A stretch of 64,000 nt of DNA from Sphingomonas sp. Leaf67 (GTDB taxonomy: Bacteria; Pseudomonadota; Alphaproteobacteria; Sphingomonadales; Sphingomonadaceae). Where the stretch lies: NCBI RefSeq assembly GCF_001421965.1, contig NZ_LMLP01000001.1, forward strand, positions 860,443 to 924,442, given 5' to 3'. The notes under the pieces are model-generated. The model saw only the letters and a list, made by a program, of their open reading frames with translations. It had not been told where the DNA came from and made no database searches. This document shows, one piece after another, positions 18,751 through 27,464 of the stretch. Made by a program: the position numbers and the translations under genes. How positions within the stretch are numbered: the first letter of the stretch is position 1; each line of letters starts with the position of its first letter.

Positions 18751-20250
18751 ATGACCGCGCCCGCCCCCACCCCGCCCGCCACCGAACTCGACGTCGTGAT
18801 CGTCGGCGCCGGGCTGTCGGGCATCGATGCCGCCTATCACCTGCAAACGCGTTGCCCCGACGAGAGCTACGCGATCTTCGAGGCGCGGGGGGCGATCGGC
18901 GGGACATGGGACCTGTTCCGCTATCCGGGCGTGCGGTCGGATTCCGACATGCACACGCTGGGCTTTCCGTTCCGGCCATGGCGCGACCGCAAGACGATCG
19001 CCGCCGGCAACGATATCCGCGAGTATATCGAGGATACGGCGCGGATGTTCGGCATCGACCGGCATATCCGCTTCCACCACCGCATCGTCGCGGCGGACTG
19101 GTCGTCGGCGGATGCGCGCTGGACGCTGCGCTGTCAGGCGGAGGGCGGCGAGCATGTCGTCCGCTGCCGGTTCCTGTTCATGGGATCGGGCTATTACAAC
19201 TATGCCGGCGGCTACGCTCCGCAGTTCGAGGGGCAGGAGACGTTCGCCGGACGGATCGTCCATCCGCAGCAATGGCCCGCCGATCTGACCGTCGCGGGCA
19301 AGCGGATCGCAGTGATCGGCAGCGGTGCCACGGCGGTAACGCTGGTGCCGGCGCTCGCCGAACAGGGCGCACAGGTGACCATGGTCCAGCGGTCGCCAAG
19401 CTATATCGTCGCGCATCCGTCGCAGGATGCGCTCGCCGACTTGCTGTATCGCTGGCTGCCAGTCGCGGCGGCGGGGCGGCTGGCGCGGTGGAAGAATGTC
19501 GCGATGGGGCTGGCCGCGTTCCAGTTTTCGCGGGCCTGGCCCAAGCAGATGCGCGCGTTCATCCTGAGGGGCACGCGCGCCGCGCTGCCACAGATGCGCG
19601 ACGTCGACCGGCATTTTACCCCGAGCTACGACCCTTGGGACCAACGGCTGTGCCTCGTGCCCGATGCCGATCTGTTCAGGGTGCTGAACGACGGATCGGC
19701 GGCGATCGTCACCGACACCATCCGGCGCTTCACGCCCGAGGGGCTGGAACTGGGATCGGGCGAGCGGGTGGCGGCGGACGTGATCGTCACCGCGACGGGG
19801 CTGAGACTGCATCTGATGGGCGGGGTCGCGATCACGGTCGACGGCGTGCCGTTCGCGGCGCAGGACCAGATGATCTATCGCGGGATGATGGTGTCGGGCG
19901 TACCCAATCTGGTGTTCGCGATGGGCTATACCAACGCATCGTGGACGTTGAAGGTCGACCTCGTCTCGCGGCGCATGTGCCGGGTGCTCGACCATATGCG
20001 GCGGCGGGGCCATGACTATTGCGTGCCCGCCGCGCCGGGCGCGGGGATCGAGCGGCGACCGTTGCTCGACTTCAGTTCGGGCTATGTCCAGCGGGCGGAG
20101 GCGCGGTTGCCGGGACAGGGATCACGCAGTCCGTGGCGGTTGCGGCAGAATTATTTCCTCGATTACGCGGCGTTCCGGTTCGGGCGGCTGGACGACGGGG
20201 TGTTGCAGTTTCGGAAGGTGACGAAGGTTACACATACCGCACCCCGCTGA
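18751..20250 (+). CDS. Flavin-containing monooxygenase, Baeyer-Villiger type
   Basis: This 499-residue class-B flavoprotein monooxygenase has an FAD-binding loop VGAGLSG around residues 18-24. The Baeyer-Villiger fingerprint FAGRIVHPQQWP lies at 165-176 (FxGxxxHxxxW), and the NADPH-binding loop VIGSGATAV follows around 188-196. Enzymes of this type insert oxygen next to ketones or oxidise heteroatoms using NADPH and O2. The substrate cannot be told from the sequence. No co-transcribed catabolic genes are present. Confidence 0.88.
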   Translation: MTAPAPTPPATELDVVIVGAGLSGIDAAYHLQTRCPDESYAIFEARGAIGGTWDLFRYPGVRSDSDMHTLGFPFRPWRDRKTIAAGNDIREYIEDTARMFGIDRHIRFHHRIVAADWSSADARWTLRCQAEGGEHVVRCRFLFMGSGYYNYAGGYAPQFEGQETFAGRIVHPQQWPADLTVAGKRIAVIGSGATAVTLVPALAEQGAQVTMVQRSPSYIVAHPSQDALADLLYRWLPVAAAGRLARWKNVAMGLAAFQFSRAWPKQMRAFILRGTRAALPQMRDVDRHFTPSYDPWDQRLCLVPDADLFRVLNDGSAAIVTDTIRRFTPEGLELGSGERVAADVIVTATGLRLHLMGGVAITVDGVPFAAQDQMIYRGMMVSGVPNLVFAMGYTNASWTLKVDLVSRRMCRVLDHMRRRGHDYCVPAAPGAGIERRPLLDFSSGYVQRAEARLPGQGSRSPWRLRQNYFLDYAAFRFGRLDDGVLQFRKVTKVTHTAPR

Positions 20251-20320
20251 CCCCATATTACTATTGCGAGTCGTTTGCATTTAACGCATGACTGTCCGGT
20301 CACACCATTGAAGACGGATC

Positions 20321-20749
20321 ATGGCCCCTGCCCCATCCCCACCCCGCACCGTCGCAGCACCCGCCGGCAGCATGCGGTCGCCGATCCGTTCGGCGCTGGT
20401 CACCACGATCGCGCGCTGCTGGCGGACCGCGCGGGACGAGCGGGAGAATGCGCAGAACTGCCTGTACGCGTTGCTGCGGCCGGTCGGGCTGGACGTGCTG
20501 GCACCGGTGTTCGACAGCCTGTTCAGCATGTACGAAAGCGCGCTGGGCCGGCCGATCGCGACCGGGCGGCGCGGGGCCGCATCGGCGGACGAACGGCTGG
20601 TGCTGGGGATGCTCGATGGCACGCGCCCGCGCCGCGACTGCCTGCAATGCGATGCCGGCAGGGCATCCGCGCTGGATTGCGCGATCTGTTCCACGCGGAT
20701 CATGTTGACACTTGCCATCGACGACCGGCGCCGGATGGCAGTGCTTTAG
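20321..20749 (+). CDS. Hypothetical protein with paired CxxC motifs
   Basis: I do not recognise this 142-residue protein. It has an Arg-rich helical N-terminal half, then C107LQC110 and C120AIC123, a CxxC-x9-CxxC spacing that could hold a zinc or an iron-sulphur centre. The start ATG at 20321 has no strong Shine-Dalgarno. Its stop overlaps the convergent sensor gene by 4 bp. Codon use is like its neighbours, so it is probably real. Confidence 0.5.
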   Translation: MAPAPSPPRTVAAPAGSMRSPIRSALVTTIARCWRTARDERENAQNCLYALLRPVGLDVLAPVFDSLFSMYESALGRPIATGRRGAASADERLVLGMLDGTRPRRDCLQCDAGRASALDCAICSTRIMLTLAIDDRRRMAVL

Positions 20750-23700
20750 AGAACAACCCTCTGTTCGAGCGCGGCGTCGTCGCGGTCATCGGCCAATTCA
20801 ATCCGGTCACGGCCGGCGCGCTTCGCCCGGTACATGGCGAGGTCGGCCCGGTGCAACACGGCGGCGGGCGGTTCGTCCCCGGTCGCCGCCGCGACCCCGC
20901 CGCTGATCGTGACGCGGATCTCCACGCCGTCCACGTCGATGACGGCGCGCGCCACCGCCTGTCGCAAGCGTTCGGTGATCGTCGCCGCATCGCCCAGACC
21001 GCTGTCGGCGAACAGGATCGCCAGTTCCTCGCCGCCATAGCGCGCGACGCAATCGACGGCGCGCACCCCGCCGGCCACGCGCGCGGCGACCGCCTGTACC
21101 ACGATGTCGCCGGTGTGGTGGCCATAGCCGTCGTTGACGCGTTTGAAATGATCGATGTCGAGCATCGCCACGGCATAGCCGCGCCCGCTGCGCATCGCCG
21201 TCTCGCGCGCCGCCTCCAGCCGCGCCAGCAGCGTGCGGCGGTTGGCAAGGCCGGTCAGCGGATCGGTGCTGGCCAGTTGCGACAAGGTGACATTGGCCGA
21301 TCGCAGTTCGCCGGTCCGCTGTTCGACCATCCGTTCGAGCGCGCGGGTCCGCTGGCGCAGCACCATGGTCCGCACGTGGACGATGCCGAACACGCCGGCC
21401 AGCCCGACGACCGCCATCGCCAGCCGCACGAACCATCGTTCATGCCACGCGCGCGCGACGATCAGGTCGACCGACGTCGTGACCGTGCGCGGATGCACGC
21501 CCGGAATCTGTGCCTGAAGCTGCAACACGTATTCGCCGCCGGGCAGGTTGGTATAGATTGCGGTCGCCGGCACCGGATCGGGCAGTCCGACCCAATCAGT
21601 GTCGAACCCCTGCAACCGGTACCGGTAATGCACCTCCTGCGGCGCGGCATAATCGGTCAGGGCGAAGGCGACGCGCAGCGCATGGCCATCGCTACGGATC
21701 GCCTGCCGCCCGGGAAACGGGTTGAACGGCAGGGTGCGGCCGTCCTGTTCGATATCGGTCGGGGCCAGTGTCGGCGATCGCACCGATCGCGCGGTCAGCA
21801 TCCGGTCGGGCCGCAGCACCAGCAAGCCGCCGGTCCCGCCGAACAGCAGGTCGCCGTCGCGCGTGATCGCGGCGACGCGCTGATTATACGTATCGGGGGG
21901 AAGACCGTCGCGCCGGCTGACCACGCGCACCCGGCGCCCCTGTGGATCGAGCACCGAGATGCCACTGGCCCCCGTCGCCCACACCCGGCCGCGCCGGTCG
22001 GGCAGGACCGCTGCGACGTTATCGCTGGCCAGTCCCTGCGCCTCGGTAATCGCGCGGAAACGCAGGCCGCCCGGCGTCGCCGTGCCGCGCGCGACGCCGC
22101 CATAGGTGCCGACCCACAGCGCGCCGCCCGACTGCACGATCGAACCGGTATAGTTTTGCGGCAGGCTGGCCGGATCGGCCGGATCGTTGCGATAGACGAC
22201 GAAGCGTCCGGTCGCCGGATCGAACCGGCTGAGCCCGCCGGGCGTCGCGATCCATGGCCGGCCGTCGCCCGGATCGACGATCTTGATGACTTCATTGTTG
22301 GCGATCGTGGTCGGGTCGCCATCGACATGACGATATTGGCGCAGTTGCCGGGTGCGTGCGTGCCAGACGAACAGCCCCTTGTAGGTACCGATCAGCAGCA
22401 GGTCGCCCGATCGCGCCAGCGAGATTACCGGCAGGTCGCCGGGCAGCGGCACCGGCAGCGACCGGGGCGTCATCGTCGCCGGATCGATGGCGACGATGCC
22501 GCGCGCACCGACCAGCACCGTCCCGTCAGGCTGTTCGAGAAACGCGGTCACATCCTGTCCGGCCTGTTCGCCCGAAAGGCGCAGATGGCGGATGGTACCG
22601 CCGACACGATCGATCCGGTCGATCACCCCGTTGCTGAATCCGGCCCAGATCCGGTCGTGGCTGTCGACCATCAGCCCGCGTACGTTGCGATCGGCCAGCG
22701 ACCGGCGGGGATCGGGCATGGCGTTGGTCACGGTGAAGATCGAATCGAGCGCCGGGTCGGTATGCGACGCCCCGACATCGGTCGCCGCCCACAGGCGGCC
22801 GGTACGGTCGATGGTCACGTCGCGGACCGTGTCGCCGGCGAGCGAGGCGTGATTGGCGGGGATGTTGCGCACCGCGCTGACCGAGAACGGCGCACGCGTC
22901 GCGATGCGCAACAGGCCCATGCCATCGGTAGCGGCCCAGAGCGTCCCGTCCGGCCCGGTCGCAAAGGCGCGGATGGTGCGGTGGCCGATCAGCGGGGCAT
23001 CACCCGAAAGCGCGCGCGGCCGGACGAAGCGGCCATCGGTCAGCTGTACGATGATGCCCTGCGCGCCGGTCCCGATCCACAACCGGCCGAACGGCCCGCG
23101 CTGGATCGCCCACACATCGCCGATCGTCGGGGTCGCGACGCGGGAAAAGGCGCGGTCCCGTGTCCGGCGGACGAACAGTCCCTTTTCCCCGCCGGCATGG
23201 ATAGTGCCGTCGGCATCGCGAAAGACCGCCAGGGCACCGCCGGCCAGATCGCTGCCGGGTTCCGTCAGCGACACCACGCGGTTGCGCCGCGCGTCGTAGC
23301 GGAACACGCCATGGTCCGACGCGATCAGCGCCCCGTCCTGTCCATCGGACGCCAGTGCGAGGATGCGGGTGCCGATGCCGACCCCCGCCGCCCCCCGCAA
23401 CGCGACGAACGCATTCGAAACGGGATCGAAGCGGACCGCACCGCCGACATTGGTACCGACCAGCATCCCGCCATTCGGCAGGGGAATGAGCGCACGGATA
23501 TAATTGTCGGGCAGGCTGGCCCGGTCGCGCAAGACCTGTCGAAAGACCTTGAGCCGTTGGCCGTCATAGCGGGCGAGCCCGCCGCGCGTGCCGATCCACA
23601 TCAGCCCGTCGCTGCCCTGCACGATCGCGGTCGTCGTGGCATGCGGCAGTCCGGCGGTCGCATCGAGCGTCAGGAACCGTGCGGTGCGCCAGCCGTCCCA

Positions 23701-23784
23701 CGCATCCGCCGGCGCGGCCGCCATGACCGGCCGGGCCACCGCAAGGACTGCGAGAAGCAGAAGATGAACGAGAAAATGTCGCAT
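20746..23784 (-). CDS. Two-component-propeller sensor with GGDEF domain (diguanylate cyclase)
   Basis: The protein has 1012 residues. A signal peptide (1-22) leads to a large periplasmic beta-propeller of regulator-propeller repeats with repeated LWIGT/LWVGT/LWAAT motifs (about 30-680) and a Y_Y_Y-type domain ending near 780 (YRYRLQGFDTDWVGL). One membrane span (about 805-825), a short coiled-coil and a C-terminal GGDEF domain follow. The active-site loop is RYGGEEL (915-921) and an intact RxxD inhibitory site (RAVD) lies five residues before GGEEL. It probably makes cyclic di-GMP in response to an extracellular ligand. It lies downstream of, and in the same direction as, a TonB-dependent receptor gene. 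Confidence 0.9.
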   Translation of the reverse strand: MRHFLVHLLLLAVLAVARPVMAAAPADAWDGWRTARFLTLDATAGLPHATTTAIVQGSDGLMWIGTRGGLARYDGQRLKVFRQVLRDRASLPDNYIRALIPLPNGGMLVGTNVGGAVRFDPVSNAFVALRGAAGVGIGTRILALASDGQDGALIASDHGVFRYDARRNRVVSLTEPGSDLAGGALAVFRDADGTIHAGGEKGLFVRRTRDRAFSRVATPTIGDVWAIQRGPFGRLWIGTGAQGIIVQLTDGRFVRPRALSGDAPLIGHRTIRAFATGPDGTLWAATDGMGLLRIATRAPFSVSAVRNIPANHASLAGDTVRDVTIDRTGRLWAATDVGASHTDPALDSIFTVTNAMPDPRRSLADRNVRGLMVDSHDRIWAGFSNGVIDRIDRVGGTIRHLRLSGEQAGQDVTAFLEQPDGTVLVGARGIVAIDPATMTPRSLPVPLPGDLPVISLARSGDLLLIGTYKGLFVWHARTRQLRQYRHVDGDPTTIANNEVIKIVDPGDGRPWIATPGGLSRFDPATGRFVVYRNDPADPASLPQNYTGSIVQSGGALWVGTYGGVARGTATPGGLRFRAITEAQGLASDNVAAVLPDRRGRVWATGASGISVLDPQGRRVRVVSRRDGLPPDTYNQRVAAITRDGDLLFGGTGGLLVLRPDRMLTARSVRSPTLAPTDIEQDGRTLPFNPFPGRQAIRSDGHALRVAFALTDYAAPQEVHYRYRLQGFDTDWVGLPDPVPATAIYTNLPGGEYVLQLQAQIPGVHPRTVTTSVDLIVARAWHERWFVRLAMAVVGLAGVFGIVHVRTMVLRQRTRALERMVEQRTGELRSANVTLSQLASTDPLTGLANRRTLLARLEAARETAMRSGRGYAVAMLDIDHFKRVNDGYGHHTGDIVVQAVAARVAGGVRAVDCVARYGGEELAILFADSGLGDAATITERLRQAVARAVIDVDGVEIRVTISGGVAAATGDEPPAAVLHRADLAMYRAKRAGRDRIELADDRDDAALEQRVVL

Positions 23785-23980
23785 CGAAGTTCCTGCGCGT
23801 GTCTGTATCCACGCGTGATTGCGACCTGCTTAACACGGGTACAGCATTCTGGAACTTTGCGACGAACCGTTGGAACCAATCTTGGCAGCCGCGACGGCGC
23901 GCGACTGACGCAGCAGCGTGGCCGCCCGAGCAGGAACGCCACCCGACCGCCGCCGACACCCGGCGGTCGGGCAACGTGGT

Positions 23981-26900
23981 TCAGCGCGTTTGCATCCGGA
24001 TACCGACGCGGAAGCGGCGACCCAGCAGGTCCGAATAGGTCGGGTTCGCCGCCAGACCGGTTTCCGGCAGCAGCAGCGGCCAGCGGTCGAACAGGTTGGT
24101 CACGTTGACGAAGAACTGCGCCTCCGCCCCGTCCCAGCGGATCTTCTGGGTCAGGTTGAGATCGGCGTAGAAGGTGCCCGAGACGCGGTTGTCGTCATAG
24201 GTAAAGAAATTGGCGTCGTTTGGCGGGCAGGCGGTCGAACATTCGATCCCGTTCGCGGCATAGCGTCCCGCGCTGACGCCGCGACCGACCGCGGTGATCG
24301 AGAAGTCGGGCGTGTCATAGGCCGCACTGACGCGGTAGATCCATTTGGGCGTGCTGAACTGACCACCGTTCACCCCGACCGAATTCAGCACCACCGTGCC
24401 CGGCACGCCATTGTCGAGCAGATTGTCGATGTAGCGCGTGGCGATACCGCGCACCGTGAAATTGCCCTCCGCCCTGGCGAACAATTCATCGAGCGCGAGG
24501 CGATAGGAAGCGTCGATATCGACCCCCTTCACCAGCTGGCTCGCGGCGTTGAACGGCTGGCTGCGGATCAGCAGATAGGGCTGTGCCGGATTCTGCGTGC
24601 GGACCGGATCGACCGAGATCGCGTCGCAGAACGACTGCTGGTCCTGCAAATAGCACAGGTCCGCGATCTGTTGCGCGCTGAAGGTCGTGATCGCCTGCTT
24701 CACGTCGATGCGGAAATAATCGACCGACAGGTTGAAGCCGGGCAGGAAACGCGGCGCGATGACGACGCCGGCATTCCACGAATCGGCCTTTTCGGGGCCA
24801 AGCGCGCGATTACCGGTGACGAAGCCCGAATAGCTGAACGTCGCCGGCCCGTTGGCGCCGTCGGCGGTGTAGATCGGGTTGCGAATCGCATCGCTGTTGG
24901 CCGAGCCGCCCTGGAACAGGTCGTTCAGGTTGGGTGCGCGGATGTCGCGCGAGCGGGTGGCGCGGAAGCGAATGTCCTCGATCGGCTGCCATGTCGCGCC
25001 AGCCTTCCACGTCGTGACATAGCCGGCGGTCGAATAGCGTGTCGCGCGGGCGGCACCGTTGAATTCGAGCCCCATGCCCAGCGGGACCACCGTTTCGACA
25101 TAGGCTTCCTTCACGTCATATTCGCCATTGGTCGGCAGGTAGTTGCCGACCGACCAGCGGTTCGACGTGATCGGGCGGCCATTGGCGTCGGTCGAGGAAA
25201 CCGGCTGGAACTCGGCCGGCACCGAGCCGCGGATCTTTTCCTTGCGATATTCCGCGCCCAGCGCGACGCTGACATCGCCCGCCCAGGTCGCGAACGGCGT
25301 GACCGAGACGTTGAAGGCGGCGTTATATTGCTCGATCAGCTCGTCGCGATACGGATTGCCGAGGATATAGGCAAAGGCGGCGGGGTTCGCGACGCCCACG
25401 CCCAGCCGGTTCAGCGGCACGCAGGCCGGGTCGTTGTTGTTCGGGTTGGCGTCGACGTTGATGAGGCACTGGATCGACCCCGCCGCATAGCCGGCGGCAT
25501 TGCCAGCGGGCGCGAATACGGCGGCGGTCGCGTTGTTCATCGCCGCGTTGTTCATGATGTTGCGCAGCTGCGAATGCTGGTCGGTCCGGCCATATTGGCC
25601 ATAGAGGTTCCACGTCGCGCGCTTGCCGAACACTTCGGTCGAGCCCTCCGCCCCGATCGCATAGCGTTGCACTTCCCGCTCGTTGTCGACGGCGCGGAAC
25701 GGCAGGTCGGCGGCGGTCGTAGCCAGCGTGACGCCAGTAACGCCGGTCAGCGCCGCGCGCCCGAGCGCGTTGTAGAGGAAGGCGTTGCAGGTCAGCGGTG
25801 CTGCGGCCGACGTCGCCGCGGCACCGCAACCGGTGGCGTTGAGCGCGACGCCGGTCGACAGGTTCGGCCCGGCGTTGAAGAAGATCTTCTGCTGGTTATA
25901 CGCCCCTTCCGCGAACAGCTCGACGCCGTCGGCGACTTCGTAGCTCAGCCGCCCGAACACGCCGTGGCGATCGTCGCGCGGGTCGAGGCCGATGCGGCGG
26001 CCCGAATCATTGACCTGCCACGATCCCCCCTGCGTCAGCGTCGGCGGGGCGCTGCCGGTGGGCGACGGGAAGGTGAGCGCACCATATTGGTAGCGCAGGA
26101 CCTGCCCGCCATCGCCGAAATACAGGCCGCGCAGGCTGTTGGCGGTGGCGCCCGCCGACGCGGTGATCAGGCCGCCCGGCGTCGAGTTGGCGGCACCCAC
26201 CTGACGACGGATCAGATAGCGCGGCGTCGTGCTGCTGGTGGTCCAGGCGGGGTCCTGGATGCGGACATAGCCGGTCGCGTTCCAGTCGCGATCGACCTGA
26301 AAGATGCCGTCGCGGTGCGCGACCTCTCCGCTGAGCAGCAGGTGCCCGCGCCCGCCACCGAACGACCAGCCGCCCGCGACGCTCATCGAATAATTGCCGC
26401 CGTCGCCCTTGTCGGTGACGCCGTTGTCGATCGCGACCTTCAGGCCGGTATAGTCCTTGTCGAGGACGTAGTTGACGACGCCAGCGACCGCGTCGGAGCC
26501 ATAGGCCGACGACGCGCCGCCGGTGACGACCTCGACGCTCTTCACCAGCGCCTGCGGGATGGTGTTGACGTCGACCAGTCCGGTCACGGTCGAGCCGACG
26601 GAACGGCGACCGTCGAGCAGCACCAGCGTCCGCTCCGACCCCAGATTGCGCAGGTTCATGGTGTTGATGCCCGCCTGCCCGCTCGACAGGTTCAGCCGCG
26701 AGTTCGCCGGGGTAAAGCCGCCCGCGAGCGCCGGCAGCTGGTTCACGAAATCGGCGATGTTGTTCGACGGCGAACCGTTCTGGATATCCTGCTGCGTCAG
26801 CACGGTCAGCGGGGTCGGCGCCTGAAACCCGTCGCGGACGACGCGCGATCCGGTGACCAGAATGTCGGGACCGCCATCGGCCTGCGGCCCTGCAGGGGCC

Positions 26901-27022
26901 TGCTCGACCGCGACCGGATCGGCGCTTTGGGCAAAGGCCGGCGCGGCGACGCACAGCGCGACGAGGCTGGAGGCGCGGGCAAGGGCAGGCAGATACCGCC
27001 GAAAGTGCATCGAAGTCGTCAT
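23981..27022 (-). CDS. TonB-dependent outer-membrane receptor
   Basis: This 1013-residue protein has a signal peptide ending AFA (residue 31). A TonB-box/plug region follows (DILVTGSRV around 53, then QQDIQNGSPSNNIADFVNQL). The long beta-barrel shows receptor signatures such as LRNLGSERTLVLLDGRR, VVTGGASSAYGSDAVAGV and a C-terminal aromatic strand RRFRVGIRMQTR. Such receptors import substrates across the outer membrane with TonB energy. The start at 27022 has AGGGGG about 8 bp upstream. It is divergent from a hydrolase/D-amino-acid operon, which suggests that its cargo is a D-amino-acid-containing peptide or acyl compound. That link is inference. Confidence 0.93.
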   Translation of the reverse strand: MTTSMHFRRYLPALARASSLVALCVAAPAFAQSADPVAVEQAPAGPQADGGPDILVTGSRVVRDGFQAPTPLTVLTQQDIQNGSPSNNIADFVNQLPALAGGFTPANSRLNLSSGQAGINTMNLRNLGSERTLVLLDGRRSVGSTVTGLVDVNTIPQALVKSVEVVTGGASSAYGSDAVAGVVNYVLDKDYTGLKVAIDNGVTDKGDGGNYSMSVAGGWSFGGGRGHLLLSGEVAHRDGIFQVDRDWNATGYVRIQDPAWTTSSTTPRYLIRRQVGAANSTPGGLITASAGATANSLRGLYFGDGGQVLRYQYGALTFPSPTGSAPPTLTQGGSWQVNDSGRRIGLDPRDDRHGVFGRLSYEVADGVELFAEGAYNQQKIFFNAGPNLSTGVALNATGCGAAATSAAAPLTCNAFLYNALGRAALTGVTGVTLATTAADLPFRAVDNEREVQRYAIGAEGSTEVFGKRATWNLYGQYGRTDQHSQLRNIMNNAAMNNATAAVFAPAGNAAGYAAGSIQCLINVDANPNNNDPACVPLNRLGVGVANPAAFAYILGNPYRDELIEQYNAAFNVSVTPFATWAGDVSVALGAEYRKEKIRGSVPAEFQPVSSTDANGRPITSNRWSVGNYLPTNGEYDVKEAYVETVVPLGMGLEFNGAARATRYSTAGYVTTWKAGATWQPIEDIRFRATRSRDIRAPNLNDLFQGGSANSDAIRNPIYTADGANGPATFSYSGFVTGNRALGPEKADSWNAGVVIAPRFLPGFNLSVDYFRIDVKQAITTFSAQQIADLCYLQDQQSFCDAISVDPVRTQNPAQPYLLIRSQPFNAASQLVKGVDIDASYRLALDELFARAEGNFTVRGIATRYIDNLLDNGVPGTVVLNSVGVNGGQFSTPKWIYRVSAAYDTPDFSITAVGRGVSAGRYAANGIECSTACPPNDANFFTYDDNRVSGTFYADLNLTQKIRWDGAEAQFFVNVTNLFDRWPLLLPETGLAANPTYSDLLGRRFRVGIRMQTR

Positions 27023-27464
27023 AATGGCCCCCTATGGCCCCGGTTCGGGCCGATACATTGACATTGCGCTTTCCTGCGGCATCCGCCGACCCGGTCGTTC
27101 GCGCGCCGGTCGTGTCGGATATCGGCGAAGCTGCGCGTCGGCAGGGATGCGCGTCAAGCGAGACGTGATGCTATCGTTTCGGCAGGGCATAGACGGGTGT
27201 TATGGTTTGGTGACCGGCTTCCGCTTCGTCACCCCGGGCACGACCGAGACTTCTGCGAACGTCGCGCGCCAAACCAAACCGAGCCGTACCCCGGCGAAGC
27301 CCGGCGTGACGATGAAGTTGGCGGATTACGAGAGGCCAACGATGCCTATGCCATAAACATGCCCTATGGCGCGGACAGTGGTTGTCATACCCGGTCGCCG
27401 GTACGCTGACATAGGATCGGCCCGTCGCCGTCGGACGAGGGACGGCACAACGCAAGGGACGCCG
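27023..27464. other. Divergent intergenic region, receptor / acylase operon
   Basis: These 442 bp hold no credible gene. A diverged REP-like pair is present: CGTCACCCCGGGCA at about 27227-27240 and GTACCCCGGCGAAGCCCGGC at about 27286-27305, continuing GTGAC. Promoters for both the receptor gene (left) and the acylase operon (right) must be here. I see no convincing sigma-70 box or long palindromic operator. Confidence 0.5.
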
